From Amaurobius ferox (Eukaryota > Arthropoda > Arachnida > Araneae > Amaurobiidae), in NCBI GenBank assembly GCA_951213105.1, contig OX578135.1, forward strand, positions 163,091,250 to 163,155,249: a stretch of 64,000 bases of DNA, written 5' to 3'. Of the stretch, positions 1-10,132 are shown piece after piece. Below the pieces are notes generated by a model, which saw only the letters and a program-made list of their open reading frames with translations, was not told the DNA's origin and made no database searches. The first letter of the stretch is position 1, and the number at the start of each line of letters is the position of its first letter. A program made the position numbers and the translations under genes.

Positions 1-400
1 TTCTGAATTACAAAATCTTTCTAGAAACTGTAATTTCAGTACTAATTTATCAGTTATGTTAAGAGATAAACTAGTAATGGATCTTAAAGACAAGACCATC
101 CACAAGAAATTACCCATAATCCAAATTCTAACTTTTGAGTTAGCGAAATCCACTGCTTTAAGATTAGAAGCAAACAACCAGAATGTGCATGAAATGCATT
201 GAACATTTTCTGTTAAAAAATTAAGTACTACTAGTTCTGCATTACGTAAAGTACAAAAATCAAAGAAAGAAACCAGTTATGTTAAAAAACTTGGACGATA
301 TTGCTATCGATGCCTGGATCCGAATCATTTAGCACATAAATGTAAATACACAAATTATGGTTGCAAAATCTGCTCTAAAAAGGTCATTTAGCTTGAGTAT
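1..400 (+). pseudogene. gypsy 1 gag C-terminus with CCHC zinc knuckle
   Basis: Broken translation of this stretch gives gag-like sequence ending in a nucleocapsid zinc knuckle at 302-343, read as CYRCLDPNHLAHKC, which fits the C-X2-C-X4-H-X4-C pattern of retrotransposon RNA-binding domains. A second cysteine pair (CKICSKK) follows. The open frame is interrupted by a stop near position 200 and another just after the knuckle. The 5' part of gag lies outside the window. Confidence 0.75.
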
Positions 401-420
401 GTAGTTCCAAAAGTAAAGAA

Positions 421-618
421 ATGGTAAAAATTGTATCATCTGAAATAAAAGAAATTAATAAAATAATGACTTTCCGATTCGCAAAGAAATTATTACTAAA
501 TGTAAAGATTGAAAATCGGAAATGTTTGTTAGAATTAGACACAGGTGCAACAGTGTCCTGTATGAATATTCAGGAATTTAACAAACTATGTCCTCATAAA
601 AAGCATTCAGAAAACTGA
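421..618 (+). pseudogene. gypsy 1 aspartic protease fragment
   Basis: A 65-residue open stretch contains LELDTGATVS, the DTG active-site motif of a retropepsin preceded by the usual hydrophobic residues. It follows the zinc knuckle directly, as expected in gypsy elements. The fragment stops at CPHKKHSEN, and the rest of the protease is frameshifted. It would have cleaved the gag-pol polyprotein; here it cannot be functional. Confidence 0.75.
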
Positions 619-805
619 TTTACTTTTGTGGAATTTTGATCAATCTGTGATCGTACCCATTAGTCAAGCTAGAGTTTCAGTTCAGTATAAGAACCAACTT
701 AATACAGAATGCATTTATTTAGGAAAAATATGACTGCTGTTTTCGGAAGAGACTGATTGCAACATTTTCAGATAGATTGGTCTGAAATCAAATGTGTAAA
801 CAGTA

Positions 806-2200
806 ATGGGCACATGTACGGAAAAGCTTAATGCACTGTTTCAAAAGCACTCGGCTGTATTTATGTCAGGAATCAGATACTTGCAAAATTTTACATGTCG
901 ATTAGAAGTTCAAGAAAATTCTCAACCAAAATTTTTGAAACCTAAATCAATTCCATACTCACTAAAAAAAAGAATTCAACAAGAACTGTGCCAGTTTGTT
1001 AAAGAAGATATTATTGAACTTGTAACACAAAATGACTGGGCTACACCTATAGTTCCAGTAGTAAAACCTAATGGGGGAGTAAGAATTTGTGGGGACTACA
1101 GCATTACAATTAATCCCGTATTGAAAATCGACCAATATTCCTTGTCCAAAATTGGAAGATATTTTAGCCCAATTAGTGGAAGGAAAACATTTTAGCAAAA
1201 TTGATTTATCAGAAGCATATCTTCAAATGAATGTAGATGAACAGGATCACCACTTGCTAACCATAAACACTCATAAGGGGTTATATAGATATAAAAGAAT
1301 GAATTATGGCATAGCCTTGGCTCTAGCAATGTGACAAAGAAACGTGGAACAAATCTTAGTGGGGATAGACAGAGTTCATGTATTTTTAGATGACATTAAA
1401 ATAACTGGAACAAACGAGCAAGAACATTTAAACTGTCTAGAGGAAGTACTTAAAAGATTTGAAAGGTATGGCCTAAAAGTAAATAAAGATAAAAATGAAT
1501 TCTTCCAAAATTCGATTCAATATTGTGGGCATATAATTGATCAGTTTGGAATTCATAAAACTAAAGAAAAAGTTGAGGTAATTTTGATAGCTCCAGAATT
1601 CAAAAGTGTTTTGGGTTTAATCACTTATTATGCTAAGTGCTTTCCAAACCTTTTGACAGTAGTTGCCCCGCTGAATAATCTATTGCGAAAAGGAAAGAAA
1701 ATTCCTCTGGAACAAATCATGCAAGGAAGCATATGCTGCAATAAAAAAATAAATTGCATCAGATAGGGTTTTAGCACATTATGATCCCAAATTACCTTTA
1801 GTACTAGCATCTCCATTTGGGGTTGTGGCAATCTTGAGCCATATTATACCAGATGGTACCGAGAGACCAATACTGTTTACATCAAGGTCTTTAAAACCAG
1901 GCCGAACAAAAGTATTCCCAAATAGATAAAGAGGCACTTAGTATTGTACGGGGAATAAAGAAATTTTGTCTATATTTATTTGGTCAGCATTTTCATCTTG
2001 TTACAGATCACAAACCGTTAACTCCAATTTTTGCACCTAATCATAGTTTACCAGTTTTTATCAGCAACCAGGATGGTGCATTATGCATTATTCTTGCAGG
2101 CTTTCAAATACACCATACAATATCATAATACAAAGAATCATGGTAATGCAGATGTTTTAACTCGATTATCTCTACTGATTGTGAAAAATTATTTCACAGA
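806..2200 (+). pseudogene. gypsy 1 reverse transcriptase and RNase H, frameshifted
   Basis: Three successive frames carry reverse transcriptase. The first (806-1195) has the fingers region with VKPNGGVRICGDY. The second (1152-1334) has KHFSKIDLSEAYLQM. The third (1344-1766) has VFLDDIKITG, where FLDD takes the place of the usual YxDD active site. RNase H-like sequence follows to about 2200, including LVLASPFGVVA and FTSRSL, with many stops. At least two frameshifts and several stop codons separate the blocks. Family membership is clear and the copy is inactive. Confidence 0.85.
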
Positions 2201-2339
2201 AGCCAACTCCTTTAAGCCTCCCATAAGTCACATTGAAGTATTTCCTATAACGGCAAAAAACATTGTTAAAGCCACTAAATCTAACCCTCATCTTGTATAA
2301 TTGTTTACAATTGGAAGCAATTTACCCCTCCTTGGAAGG

Positions 2340-2475
2340 GGAAAGAAACTGAATTTTCATTACAACAGGGTTGTATTATGCATTCAGATCGAGTTTACAT
2401 TCCACAAATGTATAGGCGGCAAGTATTGGAAAGACGACGACACCACCATAGTTGTTTGAAACTGCATGGTATATA
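2340..2475 (+). pseudogene. gypsy 1 integrase N-terminal zinc-binding remnant
   Basis: A short open stretch reads GCIMHSDRVYIPQMYRRQVL followed by HHHSCLK. It resembles the segment just upstream of, and within, the HHCC zinc-binding domain of gypsy integrases. Its position after RNase H agrees. No catalytic core was recognised downstream before the SINE insertion. Confidence 0.55.
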
Positions 2476-2682
2476 ATAGTGGCTTTATATAATCATAAGT
2501 ACATTGTTTTAGTTAAGAGACCAGAGCCCAATTTGCCTTGATAAAACTTAGGTATCTCCTTATAACGTAACAGCTTAATGTAACCTTTGCACAAGAGAAT
2601 TTTTACTTATTTTCTCGGTTTCAACAGGCCATTATATATATGGCATTATATTACATGTTGAATTTGACAATTTTTCATGAGT

Positions 2683-3007
2683 GTGTGTGTTGAAGACCCA
2701 GACCGTCCGGCTCGCCCTGAGGGCTTGAGCAACCATTTGGACGGCCGGATGAGTGTGTGTGTGTACTAATTCCCCCGTGGTGAAGGGGCGCCTATGCACC
2801 ACGTCTACAAGACCCCCCAGGGTGTCCCATGGCGAAGGGGAGGAGATTTTCAGCTTCCTTTTTATAGAAGCCCCCCGAAGGGTGGAAGTCTGACTTGGCT
2901 TCGACATGACAACATCCATGCCCGCTGGCGGGATTCGAACCCACAACCCGGCAATCCAGCGATCAGACGGAAATGTATGCACCTGACTGCTCGACCACCA
3001 GATCGGC
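2683..3007 (-). mobile_element. tRNA-derived SINE, full length
   Basis: Read on the minus strand, the 5' end is tRNA-like. It has an A-box-like TGGTGGTCGAG (about 2990-3000) and a perfect B box GGTTCGAATCC (2931-2941), the internal RNA polymerase III promoter of tRNA-derived SINEs. A G+C-rich body follows. The 3' end carries CCGGACGGTCTGGGTCTTCAACAC and a CA-rich tail. Flanking direct repeats, atttttcatgagt (2670-2682) and atttttcacgagt (3008-3020), differ at one base and mark target-primed insertion. Confidence 0.9.
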
Positions 3008-3020
3008 ATTTTTCACGAGT

Positions 3021-4075
3021 ACATATATAAACTGATTACAAATTTATCAATAACATGTTATAGAAAATAATAAAATATTTAAGAAAGGATTTATTCTCCT
3101 AGTGTTTGACATATACAGCTACAGAAAAAAGGGAAAGCAACCAACCACAGTCTCACAATTTACACATCCAGAACAAAATGGTAGATATCTTTCAATGAAG
3201 ATTAATGCAACCACATGGATCGTTACTGTCAGGAGAGTACTAGCCGCCATACTCCGGACACTTAAAGAGTATATAGACCAAAGAGGACTACCAATTATTC
3301 AGTTAAAATATTCATTATTGTTATTATGATCCAAGGTCTATTACTAAAAATAAATCAATAATAGTGGTTAGCTTTTTAAATGATGACTTACCATCAAGAA
3401 TCAACTGTAATAAAATCAATTATTAATTAATTAAAATCCAAAAGTCTAAGGCAATTAAAACACAAGCTGAGATTGCTCCCAAAATAATTTATTTATGTGT
3501 TGTATGTCAATAATTAAATTCAAGATATTTACTCACAGGTTTACTTAACCAAAAAAAGTTTGTGATGTTTGAATTGAAATTTAACAACATATTTCTTACA
3601 AAATTTGTACTTCAACATTCTTTTATTATATTGCATCAACATTTACACATATATGCATACCTCTGTGTAGACATCTCTCTATATTAAAAAAAAGTAGCTG
3701 ACGCCGTTGCTATTTGACAAATTTCCCATTTCTCAAGTTTCTCTGTCACATAGCACAAACAAAATCTATAGCATACAAATATATGAAATTTGGTACATTT
3801 GTACAGAAATATTAGGGAAACACACTGATATAAACCGTTTTGATTTAAAATTTAATTTAGGAAATATTTAATGTCAAAATCAAAGGAAGAGTTTTTGAGC
3901 TGCGAGTTCGCATCCTAGACAGACTAGCAATAGTAAGAACTCTAATTTTTGATGGCATGTACCTACATAGTTGAATTTTTGCAGGATGGCACCCTTTTTT
4001 ATAAATTTCGATTTAGTTAATAAGTTACTCAATTTTTATACACTTTTCTTCTTTATGGGCGAAGATTTGAAACTA
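3021..4075. other. A+T-rich stretch, no supported gene
   Basis: This holds one 75-codon open stretch (3102-3329) with the phrase SQFTHPEQNGR, faintly like the HPxxNG region of retroviral-type integrases. That could mean it belongs to gypsy 1, but the match is too short to rely on. The rest is A+T-rich with no recognisable motif. Confidence 0.4.
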
Positions 4076-4112
4076 TTGTTGTCCAGTGCTGTAGCCGTAA
4101 AAAAAACAGAGG

Positions 4113-4390
4113 GTATACCATGGGAGCCTGCAGAATTTTTTCCAAGGGGAGGCGAAACATGTACTTGCTACTTACACTTTCCGGGGGGGGGGGGGGGGAA
4201 AAAAACATGTGAACACATACATGCACCCGGCCACACATAAAACTGCAGTAAGCCTTTGGGTCTGCCGTGTGGTCTGGATTTTCAACACACACACGCACAT
4301 ACATGTATATATATAGGAAATCCATAAGTCAGTGGGGGCAACCGCCCCCTTGCCCCCCCCCCCTCCGGGCACCCATGGGGTATACTTAAA
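4113..4390. repeat. Inverted ATGGG/GTATAC segment and poly-G/poly-C tracts inside hAT 1
   Basis: gtataccatgggagcc near 4114 and ggcacccatggggtatac near 4367 are inverted copies. Between them lie a run of about 16 G (4182-4198) and a C-rich block (4347-4370). This is either hAT subterminal structure or the remains of a small nested inverted-repeat element. Confidence 0.45.
4224..4295 (+). mobile_element. 5'-truncated SINE/LINE tail inserted in hAT 1
   Basis: The fragment contains agtaagcctttgggtctg, then ccgtgtggtctgg and a CA-rich end. This matches the tail of the 3.35-kb insert near 48130-48183 and is related to the SINE tails. Ten-base direct repeats cacatacatg flank it (4214-4223 and 4296-4305). 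A CA-rich context makes the repeat slightly less telling. Confidence 0.7.
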
Positions 4391-4754
4391 GGACTGGGGA
4401 AAATGTTCGAATTAATCGAAGTTTAAATTATCGAGAAAAAAAAAGCCTATTAATTTTATATTACAGGAAAGGAATTGTAGAACTTTGAAGAAACTTCGAC
4501 TTAAGCAGATATTCGTGTTCACAAAGTTCGAGTTATTGGGAGTTTACTGTATTTATGCAAAGCAAAATATGCAGACTAGCATCGAGTGATATTCAAATTT
4601 GAAAATCTTACTACATTAATATTTAACTATGATATAAAATAATTACAGGAAATGTTAAGAGAAAAATATTTAAACACATATAAAGTAGGATGTAATTTTG
4701 TTTTATTTTAACAAATTTTAAGGCCTACCTCTATCATTTTCATTGAAATATTTT

Positions 4755-6400
4755 CTAAACTGTTTGACGAGAGAAATCTGTCTCTATATCTCTTTTTGTA
4801 GAGCATACTCTTGATCTATTGTCAACTGAAGAGCGATGGTTGACCAACCAAGAATTTACAAATTTTTCTGGTTGAAAGTGTTCTATAAGTGGTCCATTTG
4901 CATTAATAAACATCAGATTGGAGGCGTGTGAAATCAATAAAGATGATCTCAAATCTGTTACTATGTTGTTCATTAAACTAAACCCACGCTCGCACTCAGC
5001 CGTGGAACATGGTAATATTTCAATTGTTCTTAAAAGAGGCTTTAATTTTTCTGGAACAACTTGGGCATTTTCATTGAAGTCCCTCAAACCCTGAATAGTG
5101 CACATTTCATCTATACCAAAATGTCGACAGATCGTCGAATTCATATTTTGATGAACTGTAAGCCCAATTCACGGGAAACGTTCTCCAAAGCTCAACTATT
5201 TTTTGGCGATCGTCTATATACACAATACAGTTTATCCATGAACGATTTAAAATGGTTTAATCCATGAACATCTTTAATGGCATCATTTACAGACAATTCT
5301 AACCTGTGATTAAAGCAATGCCACGTAAAGAGCTTCGGATATTTTTCTCTTAGTCGAGTTACTACTCCAGAATGCTTTCCTGTCATCACACTTGCACCTT
5401 CAGTGGCAATAGCAATCCAATTTTGCTTCAAATGTTTCTCATTAAATCCGTGAATTTTTAAAATATTTAAAAGCGTGTTTTCAATGTGTTCAGGGTCTGG
5501 CGATTCTAATTCGCATAAATCGAGGAAGATATATTCTGCATTTTCGTCATCTATATATGCTTTTAAATATACCACTAGAGTCGTTTTGTTACTCAAAGTA
5601 GTCAATTCATCAATAAGCACACAAAATTTGGAGTTTAAAGAAATAATTTAGGAAATTAGTTTCTTCCTCATGTTATTAGCTATGTGATTAATTATATTCG
5701 TAGCTGAATATCGTGAATGTAGAATAAAACCAAGGTTTATACAGTTTAGCTGTTGCATGTTGATTAGATCCTCATGATCTGAAAAAGACCTATTCTTCTT
5801 GGCTAAGTAATAGGCTGTTCTGAAAACTTTCATTGTCGTTTCTTTAGCTACTGAATTTATTTTTTCAATGCAATGTTCCACGTGCTTTTCTTTCTTAGAT
5901 TCCAATATTTTTTCAGCTATCTTATGACCGTCAGATTGCAAGTGTCTTTTTATTTTAGTTCGGAGATTGGATAGCTTGCTACTGCGATCTTTGCCCGAAG
6001 CTTCAATTAGGGAGTTGCTCCATTCCTCAGAGATGCATACTCTTTCTTCTTTAAAAGGCCCTAAAGTTTTGACAGTGGAACAGAAATTGCAGCCTAGTTT
6101 CCCTTTCAAACTAATAAGCCATGCATGTTTTTTCTGAAACTCCGTATACTGGCTATTAGTCCATACTTCAGGCCATATTCTTTCTGCTTTTAAATCTAGG
6201 GAATCATCTCTGTCAATATGCAATTCACATGTAGAATCATCTGCGGTTTCTATTTCACAAGCTACCTTTTTCCCACTTTCATATAATTCTTCCGTTTCTG
6301 ATTTTCTTTTCTTAGTTAAATTTCTAGCCTTTAAGCAATGATCCATAACGACAAACAGGAGACAGGCCCTCGCAAGCACTACGGCGACAGCACAGGGCAC
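4755..6400 (-). pseudogene. hAT 1 transposase (TTF finger, DDE, dimerisation), two lesions
   Basis: Transposase of a cut-and-paste DNA transposon. Translation from 6400, or more likely from the ATG at 6346, gives a TTF-like zinc-binding region (LGCNFCSTVKTLGPF). Next comes the catalytic region with VLIDELTTLSNKTTLVVYL and IATEGASVMTGKHSGV, and finally the hAT C-terminal dimerisation domain with STAECERGFSLMNNI. An in-frame TAA lies at about 5648-5650, and a frameshift lies near 5195. The second catalytic position reads E where hAT proteins normally have D (ATDGA type). The protein resembles animal hAT relatives of the ZMYM/KIAA1586 kind. Confidence 0.9.
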
Positions 6401-6499
6401 AAAGGACGCTAACTAATTCTATCCCTTTCAATAAATGCTACTTTGTCTACTGGTGGTTTGCATCACGTGACAACTCATTAGCACAAAACAGGAAATGTT

Positions 6500-6738
6500 G
6501 ATGCTGACGTTCCCCCCCCTCCCACCGGGATGGGAGAGAGTGGGAGGATCCCACTCTTCCTCCTACCCTCCCAGCCTCAACGCGTGCCGTGTCACGTGAT
6601 GTTTTGTGTGATGTTTTCTAGGAAAAGCGTGTACATAGTTTTCAAGAAAAAGCAGAGGGTATACGGAATTTGCTGGAAAAACCAGAGGGTATACGGCATA
6701 TATATACCACACCGTATACCCTCCACTACAGCCCTGTT
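6500..6738 (-). repeat. hAT 1 subterminal repeats
   Basis: The motif agagggtatacgg occurs twice in tandem (about 6655 and 6685), and its inverted form ccgtataccctc occurs once beside the terminal repeat. The opposite end of the element also has gagggtatac. Such clustered subterminal copies are commonly transposase-binding sites in hAT elements; that role is inferred here. Confidence 0.6.
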
Positions 6739-6974
6739 GTTGTCATGAACATTTTAATTTAATTGTTATATTTCATAACAATTATATGTTTCATTGTTGT
6801 AAATCTCTCTATACTGAAAGCATAACATGATATTTTGTCAGTGTATTACGAACAAACAGCAAAACATACAGTTATGAAATTTTGCCGTTAGTTCATAATA
6901 CAAAAAGCAGTCATTTTTAAAAGCATGCAGCACAACACAGATTGCGAAGCAGGCTCTGCGACCACCAGGAAGTA

Positions 6975-7885
6975 GGAGACAAGCCTCCCAACTCATGAAA
7001 CGAGTGTCGGGGTTGGTGAGCATAGCAAGTTGGGAGCTGAAGCTTGATGAAATTGTTTGCAAAATGAGTTAAGGTGAGTGTCATCTAATAAGGGGCAAAG
7101 TACCAATGGGTGCTTCACGCCTGCGGTGAGCTCTGATTAATGAACAGCAGGAATGAAGGGTGGAATCTTGGAATTTTATAAGCTTCAGTGCTGGTGAGCA
7201 TAGCGAGTAAGGGGCGAAGTAGAAGGTCATGTGAACCTGCGGGGTTGAAATAGCTCGCAAAAGGAGTTCCAGGGCTGATGAATATCAGTTAATAAGGGAC
7301 AGTCCCCAACGGGCGTATTATGCCTGCATAGCAGGTGGTACTAAAATGCTCGCGAAGTGAGCATTAGTGAGTTAAAGGGGTTGGCGAGTGTAGCGAGACA
7401 GGGCGGCACCCAACGGGCATATTAGGCCTGCATAGCAGGTGGCACTAAAGTGCTCGTGAACCAAGCTCAGAGAGCGTAGTGAGCAGGAAGTGGAGCCAAA
7501 CAGGTGTATTGTGCCTGCAGAGCAGGTGACACTAAAGTGCTCACTCAGCGAGCATTAGCAAGTAGGAGGTGAAGCCTAACAACTTGCAAAGCGAATTACG
7601 GATGCTGGCTTGCGTAGCGAGCAAGAGGTGAAAGCATCAGCAAGCACAGAACACGTAGGAGGTCGTGTGAGCCGGCCGGATTGAAATAGCTTGTGAAGCA
7701 ATTTCCAGGGCTGGTGAATGTCAGTTAATCAGTGGCGGTCCCCAATGGGTGTATTACGTCTGCATAGCAGGTGGCACTAAAAAGCATGCAAAGTCGGAGG
7801 CAAAGCCTTCCAACTTGCAAAGCGAGTTATGGGGGTTAGCGAGCATAGCAAGCAGGGGGAGGAGCCCCCTAGTAGTATAAAAAAA
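6975..7885 (+). repeat. G+C-rich hairpin-forming dispersed/tandem repeat
   Basis: An irregular array of related units contains short perfect stems such as gcgagcattagtgag and ctgcatagcagg. The phrase ctgcatagcaggtggcacta recurs near 7325, 7422, 7515 and 7762 with small changes, each preceded by a form of ccccaacgggcgtatta. The block ends with a strong stem, agggggaggagccccct, followed by agtagtat. Base composition is far above the surrounding A+T-rich DNA. A relative lies on the other strand at 61367-61575. No coding potential is visible. Confidence 0.75.
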
Positions 7886-8422
7886 ATAATACACATAATT
7901 TATTCTTCCAAGGTCTGAGTGGGGGAGATTTTTTTTTAATGATTAATCTCAATTTATCAAATATATTTTTATTAGAGTGCCATAATTGATTATATCCTTC
8001 TACATTAATGTACTTAAGTAAAATAAAAAAAAAACATTTGATATTAATTAAATACCATTATGCAAAATTTGTAAAGATTACTTATATCTTTTATGAGACA
8101 TAAACTGAATTAATCTCCCCATTGAATGTTGAAGATATTGGGCTTAAATATAAATTAAAGATAATTGTATAAACTTACAGTTTGGATAAACTCCACATAA
8201 TGTCCAGATCAGTTTTGTCATCAGAACCACATTTTATTCTCTTTGAAGCTTATTGCAGAGAAATGTCTATTTTTGGGATATGTCTGAATCTCCAAGTATG
8301 TCTTGATTAATATTACAGCACATTGTTTTCACTTCATAGTTGAACATTGTAGCCTTCAAGTTCTTACATCTATCTGCTGCATATATTGAATTCTTATTAA
8401 GCCATGCTGGTTAACCTTCTTC
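7886..8422. other. A+T-rich stretch, nothing recognised
   Basis: No motif, repeat pair or open frame of note was seen. It ends at the target duplication of the next SINE. Confidence 0.5.
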
Positions 8423-8435
8423 ACAGTATATCGTA

Positions 8436-8820
8436 AGGCCAACGGCCGTACCGTGCTGAAAACACCGGTTCTCGTTAGATCACCGAAGTCAAGCAGCATC
8501 GGGCGCGGTTAGTACTTGGTGGGTGACCACCTCGGAACACCACGTGCTGTTGGCCATCTCGGGTGCGGTATCCCCGTGGTTTGCGCGCTAGATTTGCACG
8601 CTACCACAAATGCCGCCGTGTTCATGCGGAGTACGATCACGTTAAACATGTGGGTCCGTAAGTCCTTCCGAGAGGTTGGTGGTAGGGGAAGGAGGGTACG
8701 GTCCCTGTGGATGCCTCCCCTACTGGGTTCCGGTCTAAATTGGGTGGCACTTCCCGGCCGTCCATACAGTTACCGTACACCTTTCTGGTAGGTCGGACGG
8801 TCTGGGTCTCAACAACAACA
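8436..8820 (+). mobile_element. Composite SINE: 5S rRNA head plus tRNA-like segment
   Basis: The first 117 bases are an almost complete 5S rRNA sequence. A degenerate tRNA-like segment follows (gggtgcggtatccccgtgg), matching the head of the SINE at 34319-34513 but lacking its B box. Then comes the shared body (cttccgagaggttggtggta, then ggtctaaattgggtgg), the tail ggtcggacggtctgggtctc and four CAA repeats. Exact 13-base repeats acagtatatcgta flank it (8423-8435 and 8821-8833), proving insertion as one unit. 5S-headed SINEs are known as SINE3; a 5S-plus-tRNA arrangement is uncommon. Confidence 0.93.
8438..8554 (+). ncRNA. 5S rRNA-derived promoter region (not a functional rRNA gene)
   Basis: It opens with gccaacggccgtacc and closes with the complementary cacgtgctgttggc, the 5S terminal helix. 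The internal control region (aagtcaagcagcatcgggcg, then tagtacttggtgggtgacc) is well preserved. It sits inside a SINE flanked by a target duplication, so it is retroposed. Small substitutions and one missing base relative to the usual metazoan 5S pattern support this. Confidence 0.9.
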
Positions 8821-8833
8821 ACAGTATATCGTA

Positions 8834-9845
8834 GTTTCAGAAATTGGACTTTAAGTCCATCTCAATCTTTGTTGAAGTCTGTGATCTAGGGGTCCTTCTG
8901 GAGACATGTGTGTTAACATAATTCCTATTGTGAGTTTTGAGTCTGCGACAAAAAATTGATTTTAGCAGCCACAATGCCATCTTCAGGCAGTAAGCCTTAT
9001 TGCAGAGTAAACTGTAGATCAATTCCATATGCAAATACTTGAGAAGGTTAAGATTTCATTATTGGGCCCAAAAGTAGCCATATCTAAGAGCCGGAGGTCC
9101 TATATCTGATTTTCGAACCAGGATCTCCTAGGTCAGCTATGGACCAAAGTCAGGAGTGTAATGATTTTGAAAAAAGTCCATAGTGGCCAGGCACAAGGCT
9201 GGACCACATGTAAAAGTTGTCGTGCTACATCTTTTACTTCTATCTTATGCAGCATACTCTCAGCTGGCGCTGTACTAAGTTCTCACATAATTGGCTGGGA
9301 GTTTCCTAAAAGTCATTCTAATTGGTTATAGCCTGTGCAATGCTAAAATAAAGGGATAAAATTTTGTTTGCTCACTTTGGGGAAACGTAGCAACATCTGT
9401 GAATTTTGTCCAAGCTGTAGTGTAGTGGAAGTAACCTTCTGCAATTAATTTTAGATGTTGACAGAAATAATGAGTTTCTCAAGGAATCCAGATAGAATAT
9501 CAGTTTGCAACTTGAACTGTGGTTCTGCCTTCTGTGGGAAACTATGTTTTGTCTGCTTAGGAATTTCAACTGTTGTACGTAAAAACATACAAAAATCTTG
9601 CACATGTTTTTTAGTGGGGGAAGGAATTTTCTGTGATTACCCTCATATGCCCGCAGGTGTTATCTTAGAGTGAGAAAGGAATTTGGAATAAAACTTGTTG
9701 CTATAATGGCTTGATAAGAGTAATGGCACCGAATTCTGAATAAAATTTGATAGCACACTCAATATTCTTCGGATAAAACTGATATAGCGCTATTTCAGAT
9801 GCAGCTTCTTCAAATAGTGTTAAAATTAACCGCTGTTTCTATTCA
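8834..9845 (-). pseudogene. Unidentified degenerate coding-like region
   Basis: On the minus strand, several frames give protein-like text interrupted by stops, for example FEEAASEIALYQFYPKNIE near 9800 and KLQTDILSGFLEKLIISVNI near 9480. No family was recognised. It could be an old transposase or retroelement remnant. Confidence that it was once coding is modest. Confidence 0.3.
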
Positions 9846-9867
9846 TAATTTTTATTAATATTAATGC

Positions 9868-10132
9868 GGCTGGTCCATGGCGAAGGGTAATATGCAGCTT
9901 CACTTGAGGCGAGGCACGACTAGGGCTGAAGACTGACTTGACCTTGATGCCTGTTGGTCCGCGGAAGGTATTTTATTTCCCTTCTACCACCTATTGGATA
10001 ACCAATAGAGGCATTCCCCGATCCGCCACCTGGAGACGCGCCCTCTAGGGGTTACAGGCTCCCCCTTCTCTTTTGCGGCAAGGTCTTTTGGACTTGGTGT
10101 AGGCTTTCCTACACCAAGGGGATTGGAAACAA
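9868..10132. repeat. G+C-rich block, probable repeat fragment
   Basis: This sharply bounded block contains ggcgaggcacgactagggct, ccacctggagacgcgccctc and ggcttctacaccaagg-like palindromic ends (gtgtaggctttcctacac). Composition differs strongly from its A+T-rich flanks, which suggests a dispersed retroelement 3' end or SINE body. No target duplication or Pol III boxes were found. Confidence 0.4.

Larger units (their letters stand above)
1..2475 (+). mobile_element. Degenerate Ty3/gypsy retrotransposon 1, internal region only
   Basis: The order of remnants is gag C-terminus, CCHC zinc knuckle, aspartic protease, reverse transcriptase, RNase H and the start of integrase, which is the Ty3/gypsy pol order. 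Frames change repeatedly and stops are frequent, so the copy is dead. No LTR could be paired inside the window: the 5' part lies before base 1, and the 3' part fades out near a SINE. Open reading in 3102-3329 might be an integrase remnant, but I cannot show it. Confidence 0.85.
4084..6738 (-). mobile_element. hAT transposon 1 with terminal inverted repeats and 8-bp TSD
   Basis: The plus-strand start reads CAGTGCTGTAGCC and the end, reverse-complemented, reads CAGGGCTGTAGTGG. These are short imperfect inverted repeats with the CAG start typical of hAT. The 8 bases ttgttgtc occur exactly on both sides (4076-4083 and 6739-6746), the hAT target-duplication length. A broken transposase lies inside on the minus strand. 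Subterminal copies of agagggtatac occur near both ends. A 72-base SINE tail has inserted near the 3' end. Confidence 0.93.

Noticed and set aside
2922..3007. Functional tRNA gene
   Set aside because: A and B boxes are present, but no cloverleaf with paired acceptor stem could be drawn, and it is joined to SINE body and tail.
2632..3030. Open frames of 78-125 codons on both strands over the SINE
   Set aside because: They cover the Pol III-type SINE with its A and B boxes and target duplication; the frames are by-products of G+C-rich sequence.
6975..7885. CRISPR-like or bacterial repeat array
   Set aside because: Units vary in length and sequence, there are no equal spacers, and the window is eukaryotic.
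7850..7885. Helitron 3' end (stem plus ctag and t)
   Set aside because: The stem overlaps the ctag directly, no TC 5' end or Rep/helicase was found, and the short motif is common.
8438..8554. Functional 5S rRNA gene
   Set aside because: It is the head of a SINE inside an exact target duplication, followed by SINE body and not by a terminator T run.
8516..8889. 91-codon and 60-codon open frames
   Set aside because: They lie in the composite SINE and run into its tail; no protein features.
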